A model generated the notes under the pieces. The model worked only from the letters and a program-made list of their open reading frames with translations, was not told the origin of the DNA and searched no databases. The translations under genes were made by a program, and so were the position numbers. Positions 1 to 6,813 of a stretch of DNA of 10,928 nt are shown here, one piece after another; the first letter of the stretch is position 1, and every line of letters starts with the position of its first letter. The stretch lies in the NCBI GenBank assembly GCA_963169055.1, contig CAUJFU010000122.1, positions 1 to 10,928 on the forward strand. The letters run 5' to 3'. This stretch comes from Myxococcota bacterium (GTDB lineage: Bacteria; Myxococcota_C; UBA6777).

Positions 1-992
1 TATTCTCCAGCCAGCCCCGGATTCTCCGCATAAACCGCCATCATTCGCTCGTGTAAAAACAACAAAAACCCCTCCACTTCGACAACCGTCCAATCGTTGT
101 CTTGGAAAAACACATACTCGCCCTTTTGTACCACCGCCCAAAACGCCGATGCTGGCGCACAAGCCGCAGGCGCTGACCATTCTCGCGCCAAAGCTTGCTC
201 TCGCTCCGATGTCCACCGACCAAGCTTCGGCAAACGCTCTCGCAGCGTGCGCCGACGGTACGCATCGATCCGCAGATGCAGATCGCTTTCGTGCGCCACC
301 AAGTAAGCAAAACACGCTCGCACAAACGCTTCGGGATCTTGTCCTTGCCACAACGCCGACGCAAACGACGCTTTCATCCGCAAATCATCCGCCTCCCAAG
401 CCTCCGACTCATCCCCCAAACTTTGCCAAAGCTCCCGATACTTCGCCCGTTCCATCCCGATCTCTTCCATCAAGAACTCAGCCACCAGATACGACAACAT
501 GATCAAGTAGCTCGACAGTCCAAACCAAAAGGCGATGATCTCACGATTCGGTGGATACGAACATTGAAACGCCAGACAAGCATACGGGCGTTGCTCGTAG
601 ATCGTGCAGCGCCCATCTTGCCCCAACAGCGGGCAGGCCGGCACCTTCTTTCGATCTTTGTACCGCTCCTTGTCATAACGCTCCGCCAACAGCGGCGGTG
701 TCTCCGAAAACATCGGACCCATCCGCCCCCCCCGCAGCCAATCTTCCACCACCCGATCTTGCGCTCCTTCGGATTGCCCACGCTCCACGATCTCGCCCAT
801 CAAAAAATTCGGAACAATCGGATAGATCGTGCAACACTTGGCGCGCTCATCGAAATAACCACACGCCGCCATCCAACAACGATCACACGTCACCCTCGGC
901 AGCGACGGAAACTTCAACGACTTGATCGCTGAAGACATCAACAACTTCCAAGAAACCCCCAGATCGATCGGTCCCAAACGAAAACCTTGCAT
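1..992 (-). CDS. YkgJ-type Cys-cluster protein, 3' end missing
   Basis: Reading frame open from an ATG at 992 (minus strand) to the left edge, about 330 codons without a stop, so the C-terminus lies outside the window. The start is supported by AAGGAG 6 bases upstream. The protein carries a cysteine pattern typical of the YkgJ/UPF0153 zinc- or iron-chelating family: CDRC at residues 36-39, C44, CC at 53-54, then CPLL at 120-123, GRCTIY with C129, RPYAC with C139 and C144. Eight or more cysteines in this order suggest one metal site or cluster. A hydrophobic stretch (about 154-175) follows the second Cys group. The family is widespread, with no firmly assigned biochemical role, so I do not give one. 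The gene is divergent from the HAD/pip operon. The family call is fairly sure, but the bound metal is unknown. Confidence 0.85.
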   Translation of the reverse strand, partial: MQGFRLGPIDLGVSWKLLMSSAIKSLKFPSLPRVTCDRCWMAACGYFDERAKCCTIYPIVPNFLMGEIVERGQSEGAQDRVVEDWLRGGRMGPMFSETPPLLAERYDKERYKDRKKVPACPLLGQDGRCTIYEQRPYACLAFQCSYPPNREIIAFWFGLSSYLIMLSYLVAEFLMEEIGMERAKYRELWQSLGDESEAWEADDLRMKASFASALWQGQDPEAFVRACFAYLVAHESDLHLRIDAYRRRTLRERLPKLGRWTSEREQALAREWSAPAACAPASAFWAVVQKGEYVFFQDNDWTVVEVEGFLLFLHERMMAVYAENPGLAGE

Positions 993-1080
993 CCACCGCT
1001 CCTTTGCTCGACTACCTTTTGCTCAAAACAGGATGGCCCGACACGAGCTTCACTCTACACAGAACTTACGCAGTTCAATG

Positions 1081-1210
1081 GTTTTTATGGGGTTTCACCC
1101 CACACCCCACAAGGGAGCGCGGCTCCCTTGACCCCGTATCGGCGAAGAGACCAATGGTTTTCCAAACGGACAACTCTGTCGCTTCAAGCAACGCGAACAC
1201 GGGTTTTTTT
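1081..1210 (+). repeat. Dispersed structured repeat, copy A
   Basis: First of four copies of a ~130-base intergenic repeat. Hairpin 1 is TGGGGT (1088-1093) with ACCCCA (1097-1102) around a 3-base loop. Hairpin 2 is a 9-bp stem, 1110-1118 with 1122-1130, loop GCG. Then come ACCCCGTATCGGCGAA, a tail related to the other copies (TCTGTCGCTT, then GCGAACACGGG) and a run of seven T at 1204-1210. Unlike the other copies it lies in a divergent intergenic region, not after a same-strand gene. No function is known to me. Confidence 0.8.
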
Positions 1211-1282
1211 GGCAACCGCGCAAGCCCTGTCTGCAAAAAACAGCCTTGCTTTGGCTTTCACCGATTCTTTGCGCAAGACCCT

Positions 1283-1311
1283 TTGCACAAAACGCCTTGC
1301 CTTGGTATGCT
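1283..1311 (+). promoter_or_regulatory. Candidate sigma70 promoter for HAD hydrolase-pip operon
   Basis: TTGCAC (1283-1288) and TATGCT (1306-1311) are separated by exactly 17 bases, matching four of six positions in each of the -35 and -10 consensus hexamers. Transcription would start near 1318, leaving a leader of about 38 bases before the ATG at 1356. Repeat copy A lies wholly upstream. Assigned by eye only. Confidence 0.4.
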
Positions 1312-1355
1312 CACCCCACGAACCTGCAACGCGCTGACGACAAAGAGGCCGAACG

Positions 1356-2087
1356 ATGAGTACCATCCTCGCACGAATCTTAGAGAAGATCGAAAAAACC
1401 CGTCAACAAGGACGCGATCCGTTGATCGTTTTTGATCTCGACGGCACGCTCTACAACAACGCTCCCCGTACCTTGCGAATTCTTCAAGAATTCGCCCACC
1501 AACACGCTTTTGAACAACCCCGCCTCCTCAATAAGATCGAACAACTCGCCGCACGCGATATCCTCTACGGCGTCTCCGATACCCTCCGTAGCGTCGGCAT
1601 CGACGACGAAGCTTTGTTAAAGCAGATCCAAAACTTCTGGTTCGATCGCTTTTTTACCAACTCCTACCTCCTCCACGATCTCCCCACCGAAGGGGCCGTC
1701 GAATTTGTCATCCGCGTCTACCAAGCCCAAGCCATCCCCGCCTATCTGACGGGACGCGATGCCCCCAATATGCTGATCGGAACCATCCAAACCCTCCAAC
1801 GCGACGGCTTTCCCATCGGCACTGTCGATACACGCATCATCCTCAAACCCAACTTCAAGATCGGCGACAGCATCTACAAACAATCCGTCGTCGATCACCT
1901 CCGACAAGCCGGCGACGTCGTCGCTGTGTTTGACAACGAACCCAACCTCTGCAACCTTTTCTTGCGCGCTTTCCCCGAAGCTGTCGTCGTTCGCCTCGAT
2001 ATGCCACACACACCCAATCCCGAATCCTTGCTCGAAGATGTGATCCAGATCCCCCACTTTGCTCACCTTTTGCGCGGACAGGCTTAA
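1356..2087 (+). CDS. HAD-superfamily hydrolase
   Basis: 243 residues, likely a cytoplasmic phosphatase-like enzyme. Motif I is FDLDGT at 26-31, giving D27 as expected nucleophile and D29 as expected acid/base. Motif II is LTGRD with T132. Motif III lysine is probably K164 or K168 in the ILKPNFK stretch. Motif IV is VFDNEPN at 191-197, with D193 as the metal ligand. About 100 residues between motifs I and II form a helical cap of C1 type. The ATG at 1356 follows an AGAGG element with suitable spacing. There is no signal peptide. The gene is followed after 3 bases by pip, so the two are probably co-translated. The substrate cannot be told from sequence: sugar phosphates, nucleotides and phosphoserine are all possible for this superfamily. 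Family call firm, reaction open. Confidence 0.88.
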   Translation: MSTILARILEKIEKTRQQGRDPLIVFDLDGTLYNNAPRTLRILQEFAHQHAFEQPRLLNKIEQLAARDILYGVSDTLRSVGIDDEALLKQIQNFWFDRFFTNSYLLHDLPTEGAVEFVIRVYQAQAIPAYLTGRDAPNMLIGTIQTLQRDGFPIGTVDTRIILKPNFKIGDSIYKQSVVDHLRQAGDVVAVFDNEPNLCNLFLRAFPEAVVVRLDMPHTPNPESLLEDVIQIPHFAHLLRGQA

Positions 2088-2090
2088 TTT

Positions 2091-3056
2091 ATGACAGGTA
2101 GTCTTTTCCCTCATATCGAACCTTACCGACAAGAATTCTTGCCCGTCTCTTCCCTTCACACCCTCTACCTCGAAGAATGCGGAAACCCCAACGGGATCCC
2201 TGTCCTCTTCGTTCACGGCGGCCCGGGCGGTGGAACTTCCCCGATCTGCCGCCGCTTTTTCGACCCCGAACGCTTCCGTATCATCCTCTTTGATCAACGC
2301 GGGTGCGGCCATAGCCTACCCCACGCCGAATTGCGCGAAAACACCACTTGGCACCTTGTCGAAGATATCGAAACCATCCGACGCAAACTCCACATCGAAC
2401 GCTGGCTGTTGTTTGGCGGAAGCTGGGGTTCCACCCTCTCCCTCGCTTATGCCATCACTCACCCCGATCGCTGCTTGGGCTTGATCTTGCGCGGCATCTT
2501 TTTGTTGCGACCCCAAGAACTCGATTGGTTCTACGAAGGCGGCGCAAGCACCATCTTCCCCGATTATTGGGAAGACTTCCTCGCTCCCATCCCGCCCTCC
2601 GAACGCACAAGCCTGATCAAAGCCTATTATCGACGCCTCACGAACGAAGACACCAACGTCCAACTCCATGCCGCCCGAACTTGGGCGCATTGGGAAGTTC
2701 GCACCAGCCGACTCTACATCCCCGCCGATTACCTTGGCCGCTTTGAAAACGCCCCCGAAGCCCTCGCCTTCTCTCGCATCGAATGCCACTACTTCGTCAA
2801 CGGTGGCTTCTTTGAAACCGACAATTGGTTGATCGAAAACGTACACAAGATCCGTCATCTCCCCGCAGTCATCGTCCAAGGGCGCTATGATATCGTCTGC
2901 CCTGCCATCTCCGCATGGGATCTCCACCGCGCTTGGCCCGAAGCCGACTTCCACATCATCCCTTGCGCTGGACACTCCATGACAGAACCCGCCATTCAAG
3001 AAAAACTGCTCGAACAAGCCCATGCCTTCGGTGAAATGCTTTCCCCAGACTTCTAA
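2091..3056 (+). CDS. pip: Proline iminopeptidase (prolyl aminopeptidase)
   Basis: 321 residues, close to the usual length of the family S33 alpha/beta-hydrolase that removes N-terminal proline from peptides (EC 3.4.11.5). The oxyanion-hole motif HGGPGGG lies at 42-48, the conserved DQRGCGHS at 68-75, the nucleophile elbow GGSWGS with Ser111 at 109-114, the acid Asp267 in GRYDIVCP and His295 in GHS. WE at 201-202 in the cap matches the acidic substrate-amine binding region of this family. No signal peptide is seen, so it should act in the cytoplasm. The ATG starts 3 bases after the stop of the HAD gene and has only a weak ribosome binding site, which fits translational coupling. Repeat copy B follows the stop after about 40 bases. 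All expected active-site residues are present. Confidence 0.93.
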   Translation: MTGSLFPHIEPYRQEFLPVSSLHTLYLEECGNPNGIPVLFVHGGPGGGTSPICRRFFDPERFRIILFDQRGCGHSLPHAELRENTTWHLVEDIETIRRKLHIERWLLFGGSWGSTLSLAYAITHPDRCLGLILRGIFLLRPQELDWFYEGGASTIFPDYWEDFLAPIPPSERTSLIKAYYRRLTNEDTNVQLHAARTWAHWEVRTSRLYIPADYLGRFENAPEALAFSRIECHYFVNGGFFETDNWLIENVHKIRHLPAVIVQGRYDIVCPAISAWDLHRAWPEADFHIIPCAGHSMTEPAIQEKLLEQAHAFGEMLSPDF

Positions 3057-3097
3057 GCCAATGCAGTCGATCTATGCCAAACTGGTATCACCTCTTG

Positions 3098-3227
3098 GTT
3101 TTGTGGGGTGTGACGCCACACCCCACAAGGGAGCTTAGCCCCCTTGACCCCGTGAGGGCGAACAGATCACAGGGTTTTCAAACCAACAGCTCTGTCGCTT
3201 GAACTTCCGCGAACACGGGAGTTTTCC
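3098..3227 (+). repeat. Dispersed structured repeat, copy B
   Basis: Second copy, starting about 40 bases after pip and in the same orientation. Hairpin 1 is a perfect 10-bp stem (3103-3112 with 3117-3126, loop ACGC), longer than in copy A. Hairpin 2 is CAAGGG/CCCTTG (3126-3131 with 3141-3146) with one mismatch higher in the stem. GACCCCGTG follows, then the tail TTTTCAAACCAAC and TCTGTCGCTTGAA. A 5-bp hairpin TTCCG/CGGGA (3205-3220) and then GTTTT at 3221-3225 resemble a weak rho-independent terminator for the HAD-pip operon. Confidence 0.8.
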
Positions 3228-3262
3228 AACAAGTAGCACCTCATTGACTCGGTAACAACGAC

Positions 3263-3559
3263 ATGCCTTCAACAAAATGCGATACACCCACCTTTTCCCT
3301 CATCTCCGTCCTCTTCGGGCTTACGCTGCTCTGCAACACTCCGCTCGCCTCTTCACCCAAACCCGCCAAACCCCCAACCTCTCGGCCTCTATCCCCAACC
3401 TCTCATCCCGCCGCCAAACCCACCTCCAAACCCGCTGCCGATTGCATCACAGGCAAACCCGCCTCCCCCAACCAACCCCCCGAAGATTGCGACGACCCCG
3501 TCATCTTCCCCGAAGATCCGCCCACCTCCAAACCCACCTCCAAACCCACCCCCAAATAG
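3263..3559 (+). CDS. Small secreted Pro/Lys/Ser/Thr-rich protein, unrecognised
   Basis: 98 codons. Residues 1-32 look like a signal peptide: a polar start, a hydrophobic core (SLISVLFGLTLL, about 12-23) and small residues around PLASS for cleavage. The mature part is mostly Pro, Lys, Ser and Thr, with TSKP units near the middle and repeated at the C-terminus (TSKPTSKPTPK), and two cysteines in the acidic middle (DC at about 60-61 and 75-76). This composition is typical of flexible, surface-exposed or cell-wall-spanning tails. I recognise no domain. The ribosome binding site is weak. The frame is chosen over the +1 frame ORF because only it gives a secretion signal. It sits between repeat copy B and a convergent gene, and chance coding potential remains possible. 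Confidence 0.5.
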   Translation: MPSTKCDTPTFSLISVLFGLTLLCNTPLASSPKPAKPPTSRPLSPTSHPAAKPTSKPAADCITGKPASPNQPPEDCDDPVIFPEDPPTSKPTSKPTPK

Positions 3560-3590
3560 CATCTACGCCCAACAAAAAGGCCCAAAGCCC

Positions 3591-4547
3591 CTACCATGCG
3601 AGCTTTGTGGGGGGGGCGCAATGGATCTCCATGATTTCGAGGGTGCGGGGATGTTGGAAGACCACCTGACAAGCATGAAGCGCATACCCCCCATCTCCCG
3701 GCAAAGCGACACGCTCATCCTCGGATATCTCCGCACCTTCCGATCCGCGCAACTCTTCCGAGAGGATCACTTGGCCGCCCACACCGTAGAGCGGATCGCC
3801 AAGCAACGGAAAACCCATCACCGCCAAATGAATGCGGATCTGATGCGGACGTCCCGTTGCGATGATCATCTCCACCAGCGTTTCCCCTGATCGTCGCCCT
3901 AACACCCGCCCTTCGCTATAAGCATACGCTCCTTGCGGATGCGCCGCGTAGATCTGCCCAAGCAGCGGATGTTCCACTTTGCCGATCGGCGCGTCCACCA
4001 CAAATTGCGCGGGCAGATCGCTTTCTCCCACCAACGCCCGATACGACTTGCGCATCGGCTTATGGCCTGCGGTACTTTGGCGCAACTGTTGGCTCAAACT
4101 CGCTCGCGCTTGCGCTGTGCGCGCCAACAACAAGATCCCCGACGTTCCTCGCCCCAAACGATGCACAGGAATCGGCGGCTCTTTCGGATAACGCTGTCGC
4201 ATCTGCCACCACAAGGTGTGCTGCAAAAATCCTCCCGCTGGCATCACGGGCAACCCCGAAGGCTTCGCCACCGCCAACACTTCGGCATCTTCGTACAACA
4301 CCTCTATCTCTAACGGAACATCGGGTTCTTCCCACGGAGGCCGCGCATAACACAACGACTCCCCCGCACGCAACAAGTACATCGGCGAAACCACCCGCCC
4401 CTCCACCCGCACCTCCCCCGCAACAATACGTGCCTCCCACACCGACGCCTCCGAGTGCCGATACCGTTTCGCATAATACGCCAACACACTCCACCCCGCA
4501 AAATCCCTCGGAACACGTTCTTGGTACAACCAACCTTGATTCAACAC
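3591..4547 (-). CDS. RluA-family pseudouridine synthase with Gly at the catalytic Asp position
   Basis: 318 residues from the GTG at 4547. Order: an S4-like RNA-binding region (about 18-68, with ARIVAGEVRVEG), then the pseudouridine synthase fold from about 80. Conserved family blocks are VAKPSGLPV, VHRLGRGTSGILLLA (128-142), RKSYRALV, and GRPHQIRIHLAVMGFPLLGDPLYG (starting near 232). In RluA/RluD enzymes the first block reads HRLDxxTSG and the Asp attacks the uridine. Here Gly132 takes that place, so activity or mechanism is uncertain, although I recall HRLGRGTSG from some plant and cyanobacterial relatives. An upstream ATG at 4616 in the same frame would add 23 residues, but GGAGG 6 bases before the GTG favours 4547. 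The target would be a uridine in rRNA or tRNA. It is convergent with the small secreted-protein gene. Confidence 0.87.
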   Translation of the reverse strand: MLNQGWLYQERVPRDFAGWSVLAYYAKRYRHSEASVWEARIVAGEVRVEGRVVSPMYLLRAGESLCYARPPWEEPDVPLEIEVLYEDAEVLAVAKPSGLPVMPAGGFLQHTLWWQMRQRYPKEPPIPVHRLGRGTSGILLLARTAQARASLSQQLRQSTAGHKPMRKSYRALVGESDLPAQFVVDAPIGKVEHPLLGQIYAAHPQGAYAYSEGRVLGRRSGETLVEMIIATGRPHQIRIHLAVMGFPLLGDPLYGVGGQVILSEELRGSEGAEISEDERVALPGDGGYALHACQVVFQHPRTLEIMEIHCAPPTKLAW

Positions 4548-4553
4548 CGCACA

Positions 4554-4558
4554 CCTCC
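4554..4558 (-). promoter_or_regulatory. Ribosome binding site that sets the pseudouridine synthase start
   Basis: GGAGG on the minus strand, 6 bases upstream of the GTG at 4547 and 9 bases upstream of the adjacent in-frame TTG. No comparable site precedes the ATG at 4616, so the shorter product is preferred. Confidence 0.65.
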
Positions 4559-4587
4559 ACAACCCACGCCCGTACGATAGAAAAAAC

Positions 4588-4593
4588 CTTATA
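4588..4593 (-). promoter_or_regulatory. Possible -10 element for pseudouridine synthase gene
   Basis: TATAAG on the minus strand lies about 40 bases before the GTG at 4547, a plausible leader length. The region 17-19 bases upstream has only a poor -35 match (TTGTGG or GTGGTG), so this is tentative. Confidence 0.22.
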
Positions 4594-4699
4594 CGCCAAA
4601 AGCGACTCCACACCACAAAACAACAAGGTTGTGCAATCCCCTCCTATGGTGCTAAAAACAACCCAAGCCCTCTTCGCAACTCGCCCAAAAGCCCATATC

Positions 4700-4730
4700 A
4701 TGCCGTTCGAGATGCCGTTGCGAACGGCAT
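4700..4730. promoter_or_regulatory. Palindrome with direct repeat upstream of the Sel1 lipoprotein gene
   Basis: ATGCCGTT (4712-4719) and AACGGCAT (4723-4730) form a perfect 8-bp inverted repeat with a 3-base spacer. A further direct copy of ATGCCGTT sits at 4700-4707, 12 bases before the second one. It lies 35 bases upstream of the start at 4765, in a divergent promoter region. It could be an operator for a dimeric regulator with an extra half-site, or a leader hairpin. No regulator is encoded nearby. Confidence 0.45.
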
Positions 4731-4764
4731 CAACGCGCCCCTATACCCACGGAGACACCGCCCT

Positions 4765-6096
4765 ATGCACACTCACCCCGCAAAGCCTCTCCTACGCTCT
4801 GTCTGGCTCGCCGCAGTGTTGTGCAGCCTTATCGCTTGCCGCCCCAACGAAGTCAAAGACACAGGCGCACTCGCCCCGGGTGAACTCACCACCGCCGAAA
4901 AAGAAAGCAAGATCCCTCCTTGCCCCGAACTTGACCGCGCCATGTGCCACCTCTGGAGAGAATGTCACCTTGATGACAAGGTGCGCTGCTTTCAGCTTGG
5001 CGCGCTCTATCTGACCGGCAAACGCACCTTACCCAACCCCCAGCGCGCACGCACTTTCCTCAAAAAAGCTTGCGAGATGAAAGAACCACGCGGCTGCTAC
5101 GGCATGGGCGCACTCCTTGCAAAAAAACCCAAAACCTTTCAAGACGCCATCCAATACCTCACCCAAGCCTGTGAGATGGGAGAAGCCCAAGGATGCGCTG
5201 GGGCGGGCAACTTGCTCTTACGACCCCCGCGCACACCCAGTCGACTCCAACAAGCCCGTGATATCCTCCAACAAGCCTGCGCTCGCGGACAACACCTCTC
5301 TTGCACACCTCTCGGACACCTTTACGCTGACGCCCTTGGCGGCCCCCGCGATCTCCAAGCCTCCACCCGCGCCTTTCAACAAGCCTGCACCCGCATACAA
5401 CAACCCGATGCCTGCTTTTATCTTGCCATCCACCACCAAAAAGGGCGCGGCACTCCTCGCGATCCCGCCCAAGCCATCGCCCTTTACAAAACCATCTGCG
5501 ACAAAGGACACGCCAACGCTTGTCTCAACCTTGGCGTCATGTACGCCCAAGGCGACGGCGCTCCCCAAAATAACGAAAACGCCTTCCTACTTTTCCGCCA
5601 AGCCTGTCAAAACAAACTCGTCCAAGGCTGCCTCAACACGGGACTCGCCTATATGCGCGGTATCGGAACCCCCGTCCAATGGGAACAAGCCGCCCACCAC
5701 CTTCGCCTCGGATGCACACAAAAAGACCCCCAAAGCTGCTTCCACCTCGCCAACGTCTACCTCAAATCCCCCACCCTGCGCAACGACAACACAGGACACA
5801 AACATCTCAAACAAGCCTGCTTCTTGCGACACGTCCCCGCTTGCGAACAACTCAATCAACTCTACGAATTGCCCACCCTTGACCTCGAAGGCTACGAAGA
5901 ATCCGCCTTCTTCTTTCGCAAATCCTGCGCTCTCGGACAACCCCGTAGCTGCTACGGCCTCGGCCTACTCAACAAATACGGGCGCGGCACCGACCCCAAC
6001 TGCACCGAAGCCCTCAAACTCTTTCGCCTCGCTTGCCGCAACGGCTTCTCCAAAGCCTGCAACGCCCAATGCACCAAGAAAAAAGACGATGAATAA
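4765..6096 (+). CDS. Sel1-repeat (Hcp-like) cysteine-rich lipoprotein
   Basis: 443 residues. The N-terminus has basic residues, a hydrophobic core (VWLAAVLCSL) and a lipobox LIAC, so signal peptidase II would leave lipidated Cys25. From about residue 75 to 435 the protein is a solenoid of Sel1-like helical repeats of about 36 residues. At least ten carry a cysteine pair spaced CX7C (C103/C111, C136/C144, C172/C180, C245/C253, C281/C289, C317/C325, C352/C360, C388/C396, C424/C432) or CX8C (C208/C217). This matches Helicobacter Hcp proteins, where such pairs form a disulfide within each repeat. Further cysteines (61, 67, 75) precede the first full unit. GGAGA 9 bases upstream supports the ATG. 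The expected role is a periplasmic or outer-membrane protein-binding scaffold, but the partner is unknown. Repeat copy C follows the stop after about 30 bases. Confidence 0.9.
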   Translation: MHTHPAKPLLRSVWLAAVLCSLIACRPNEVKDTGALAPGELTTAEKESKIPPCPELDRAMCHLWRECHLDDKVRCFQLGALYLTGKRTLPNPQRARTFLKKACEMKEPRGCYGMGALLAKKPKTFQDAIQYLTQACEMGEAQGCAGAGNLLLRPPRTPSRLQQARDILQQACARGQHLSCTPLGHLYADALGGPRDLQASTRAFQQACTRIQQPDACFYLAIHHQKGRGTPRDPAQAIALYKTICDKGHANACLNLGVMYAQGDGAPQNNENAFLLFRQACQNKLVQGCLNTGLAYMRGIGTPVQWEQAAHHLRLGCTQKDPQSCFHLANVYLKSPTLRNDNTGHKHLKQACFLRHVPACEQLNQLYELPTLDLEGYEESAFFFRKSCALGQPRSCYGLGLLNKYGRGTDPNCTEALKLFRLACRNGFSKACNAQCTKKKDDE

Positions 6097-6126
6097 CCCG
6101 CTTGCCTGCTCTCTCAAAACACCTGT

Positions 6127-6256
6127 TGTTTTTTGTGGGGTTCCACCCCACGCCCCGCAAGGGACTCTCGCCCCTTGACCCCGTATCGGCGAAACGAGCC
6201 AAGGCGTTCAAACCAACGACTGCATCGCTTGAAATCCCGCGAACACGGGGGGACTT
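6127..6256 (+). repeat. Dispersed structured repeat, copy C
   Basis: Third copy, about 30 bases after the Sel1 lipoprotein stop and in its orientation. Hairpin 1 is GTGGGGT/ACCCCAC (6135-6141 with 6145-6151, loop TCC). Hairpin 2 is CAAGGG/CCCTTG (6158-6163 with 6172-6177). Then follow ACCCCGTATCGGCGAAAC, TTCAAACCAACGACT and TCGCTTGAA. TCCCG/CGGGG around CGAACA (6235-6249) could pair, but no long T run follows. Confidence 0.8.
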
Positions 6257-6387
6257 TATCAGTGATACGAGAGCCAAGAGAAGTGTGGTTGAGGGATTTC
6301 GTATGACGCAGCGGAAAAGGGAAAGCGTGAAGAATCAAGCCTTTTTAGGTGCGGTTCGCTACCCGCCCGCGCCAGAACCTCGGCCTT

Positions 6388-6450
6388 TTTCGTATCGGTA
6401 TGTCATTTCAGTATCATTTCTTCACCCGATGCCCGTGGGGTGATACGAAA
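6388..6450. repeat. 63-base inverted-repeat element
   Basis: TTTCGTATC (6388-6396) and GATACGAAA (6442-6450) are exact reverse complements. An inner stem CACCC/GGGTG surrounds GATGCCCGTG just before the right arm. GCCAGAACC occurs directly on both outer sides (6371-6379 and 6460-6468), so the element is also bracketed by a 9-base direct repeat. A weaker ATACGA/TCGTAT pair lies further left at 6264-6304. Gene-free. Confidence 0.5.
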
Positions 6451-6539
6451 TCTGCCCATGCCAGAACCCCCCCGCTGGATGGGCTTTACATACGATGTGT
6501 CCGAGTGTTCGCCACACCTTGCTGCCCCTCCGTCTGTAC

Positions 6540-6813
6540 GATCACAAAGGGCGGATTTCGTATAAGTCGTACATCTTCCCTTCCCCAAAACCCGTCCACC
6601 GTGGTTGGCGAGATATTTCCTTCCCCAAAACCCGTCCACCGTGGTTGGCGGAGATATTTCCTTCCCCAAAACCCGTCCACCGTGGTTGGCGAGATATTTC
6701 CTTCCCCAAAACCCGTCCACCGTGGTTGGCGGAGATATTTCCTTCCCTCAAACCTCTCCACAGTGGTTGGCGGGGTTTTTCCAGATAATCCGAAATCCGC
6801 CCATTGCGTGATC
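6540..6813. repeat. Imperfect inverted repeats enclosing the tandem array
   Basis: The left arm 6540-6560 begins GATCAC and ends GGGCGGATTTCG. The right arm 6791-6813 reads the same on the minus strand, with two extra bases between the two blocks. The final 12 bases are identical. Between them lies almost nothing except the tandem array, giving a unit of about 274 bases with mobile-element-like ends but no gene. Confidence 0.55.
6579..6780. repeat. Tandem array, five units of alternating 40 and 41 bases
   Basis: Units start at 6579, 6619, 6660, 6700 and 6741 and measure 40, 41, 40, 41 and 40 bases. The first four are identical except that units 2 and 4 have one extra G (GGCGGAG against GGCGAG). 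Unit 5 has diverged. Each unit carries the near-palindrome CCACCGTGG. The alternation implies a dimer of 81 bases that was itself duplicated. Units are contiguous without unique spacers. Because 81 is a multiple of three, several frames stay open through it on both strands, but none has a credible start or product. Confidence 0.9.

Noticed and set aside
195-932. Plus-strand ORF of 245 codons
   Set aside because: Arg/Pro/His-rich and antisense to the YkgJ-type gene, which has recognisable Cys motifs and a ribosome binding site.
1617-3023. Two minus-strand ORFs of over 230 codons (1617-2312, 2316-3023)
   Set aside because: Both are antisense shadows of the HAD hydrolase and pip, which carry complete active-site motifs.
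3560-3590. Bidirectional terminator between the convergent genes
   Set aside because: On the minus strand only a 3-bp GGC/GCC stem precedes five T (within 3574-3590), too weak to call.
4060-4701. Minus-strand ORF of 213 codons
   Set aside because: Low-complexity Gly/Val/Cys-rich translation overlapping the pseudouridine synthase in another frame.
5117-6178. Plus-strand ORF of 353 codons rich in Lys, Pro, Thr and Ser
   Set aside because: Frame shadow of the Sel1 lipoprotein gene. Its composition only mirrors the codon bias of that gene, and it runs into repeat copy C.
6579-6780. CRISPR array
   Set aside because: Units are contiguous and identical along their whole length, with no variable spacers and no cas genes in the window.
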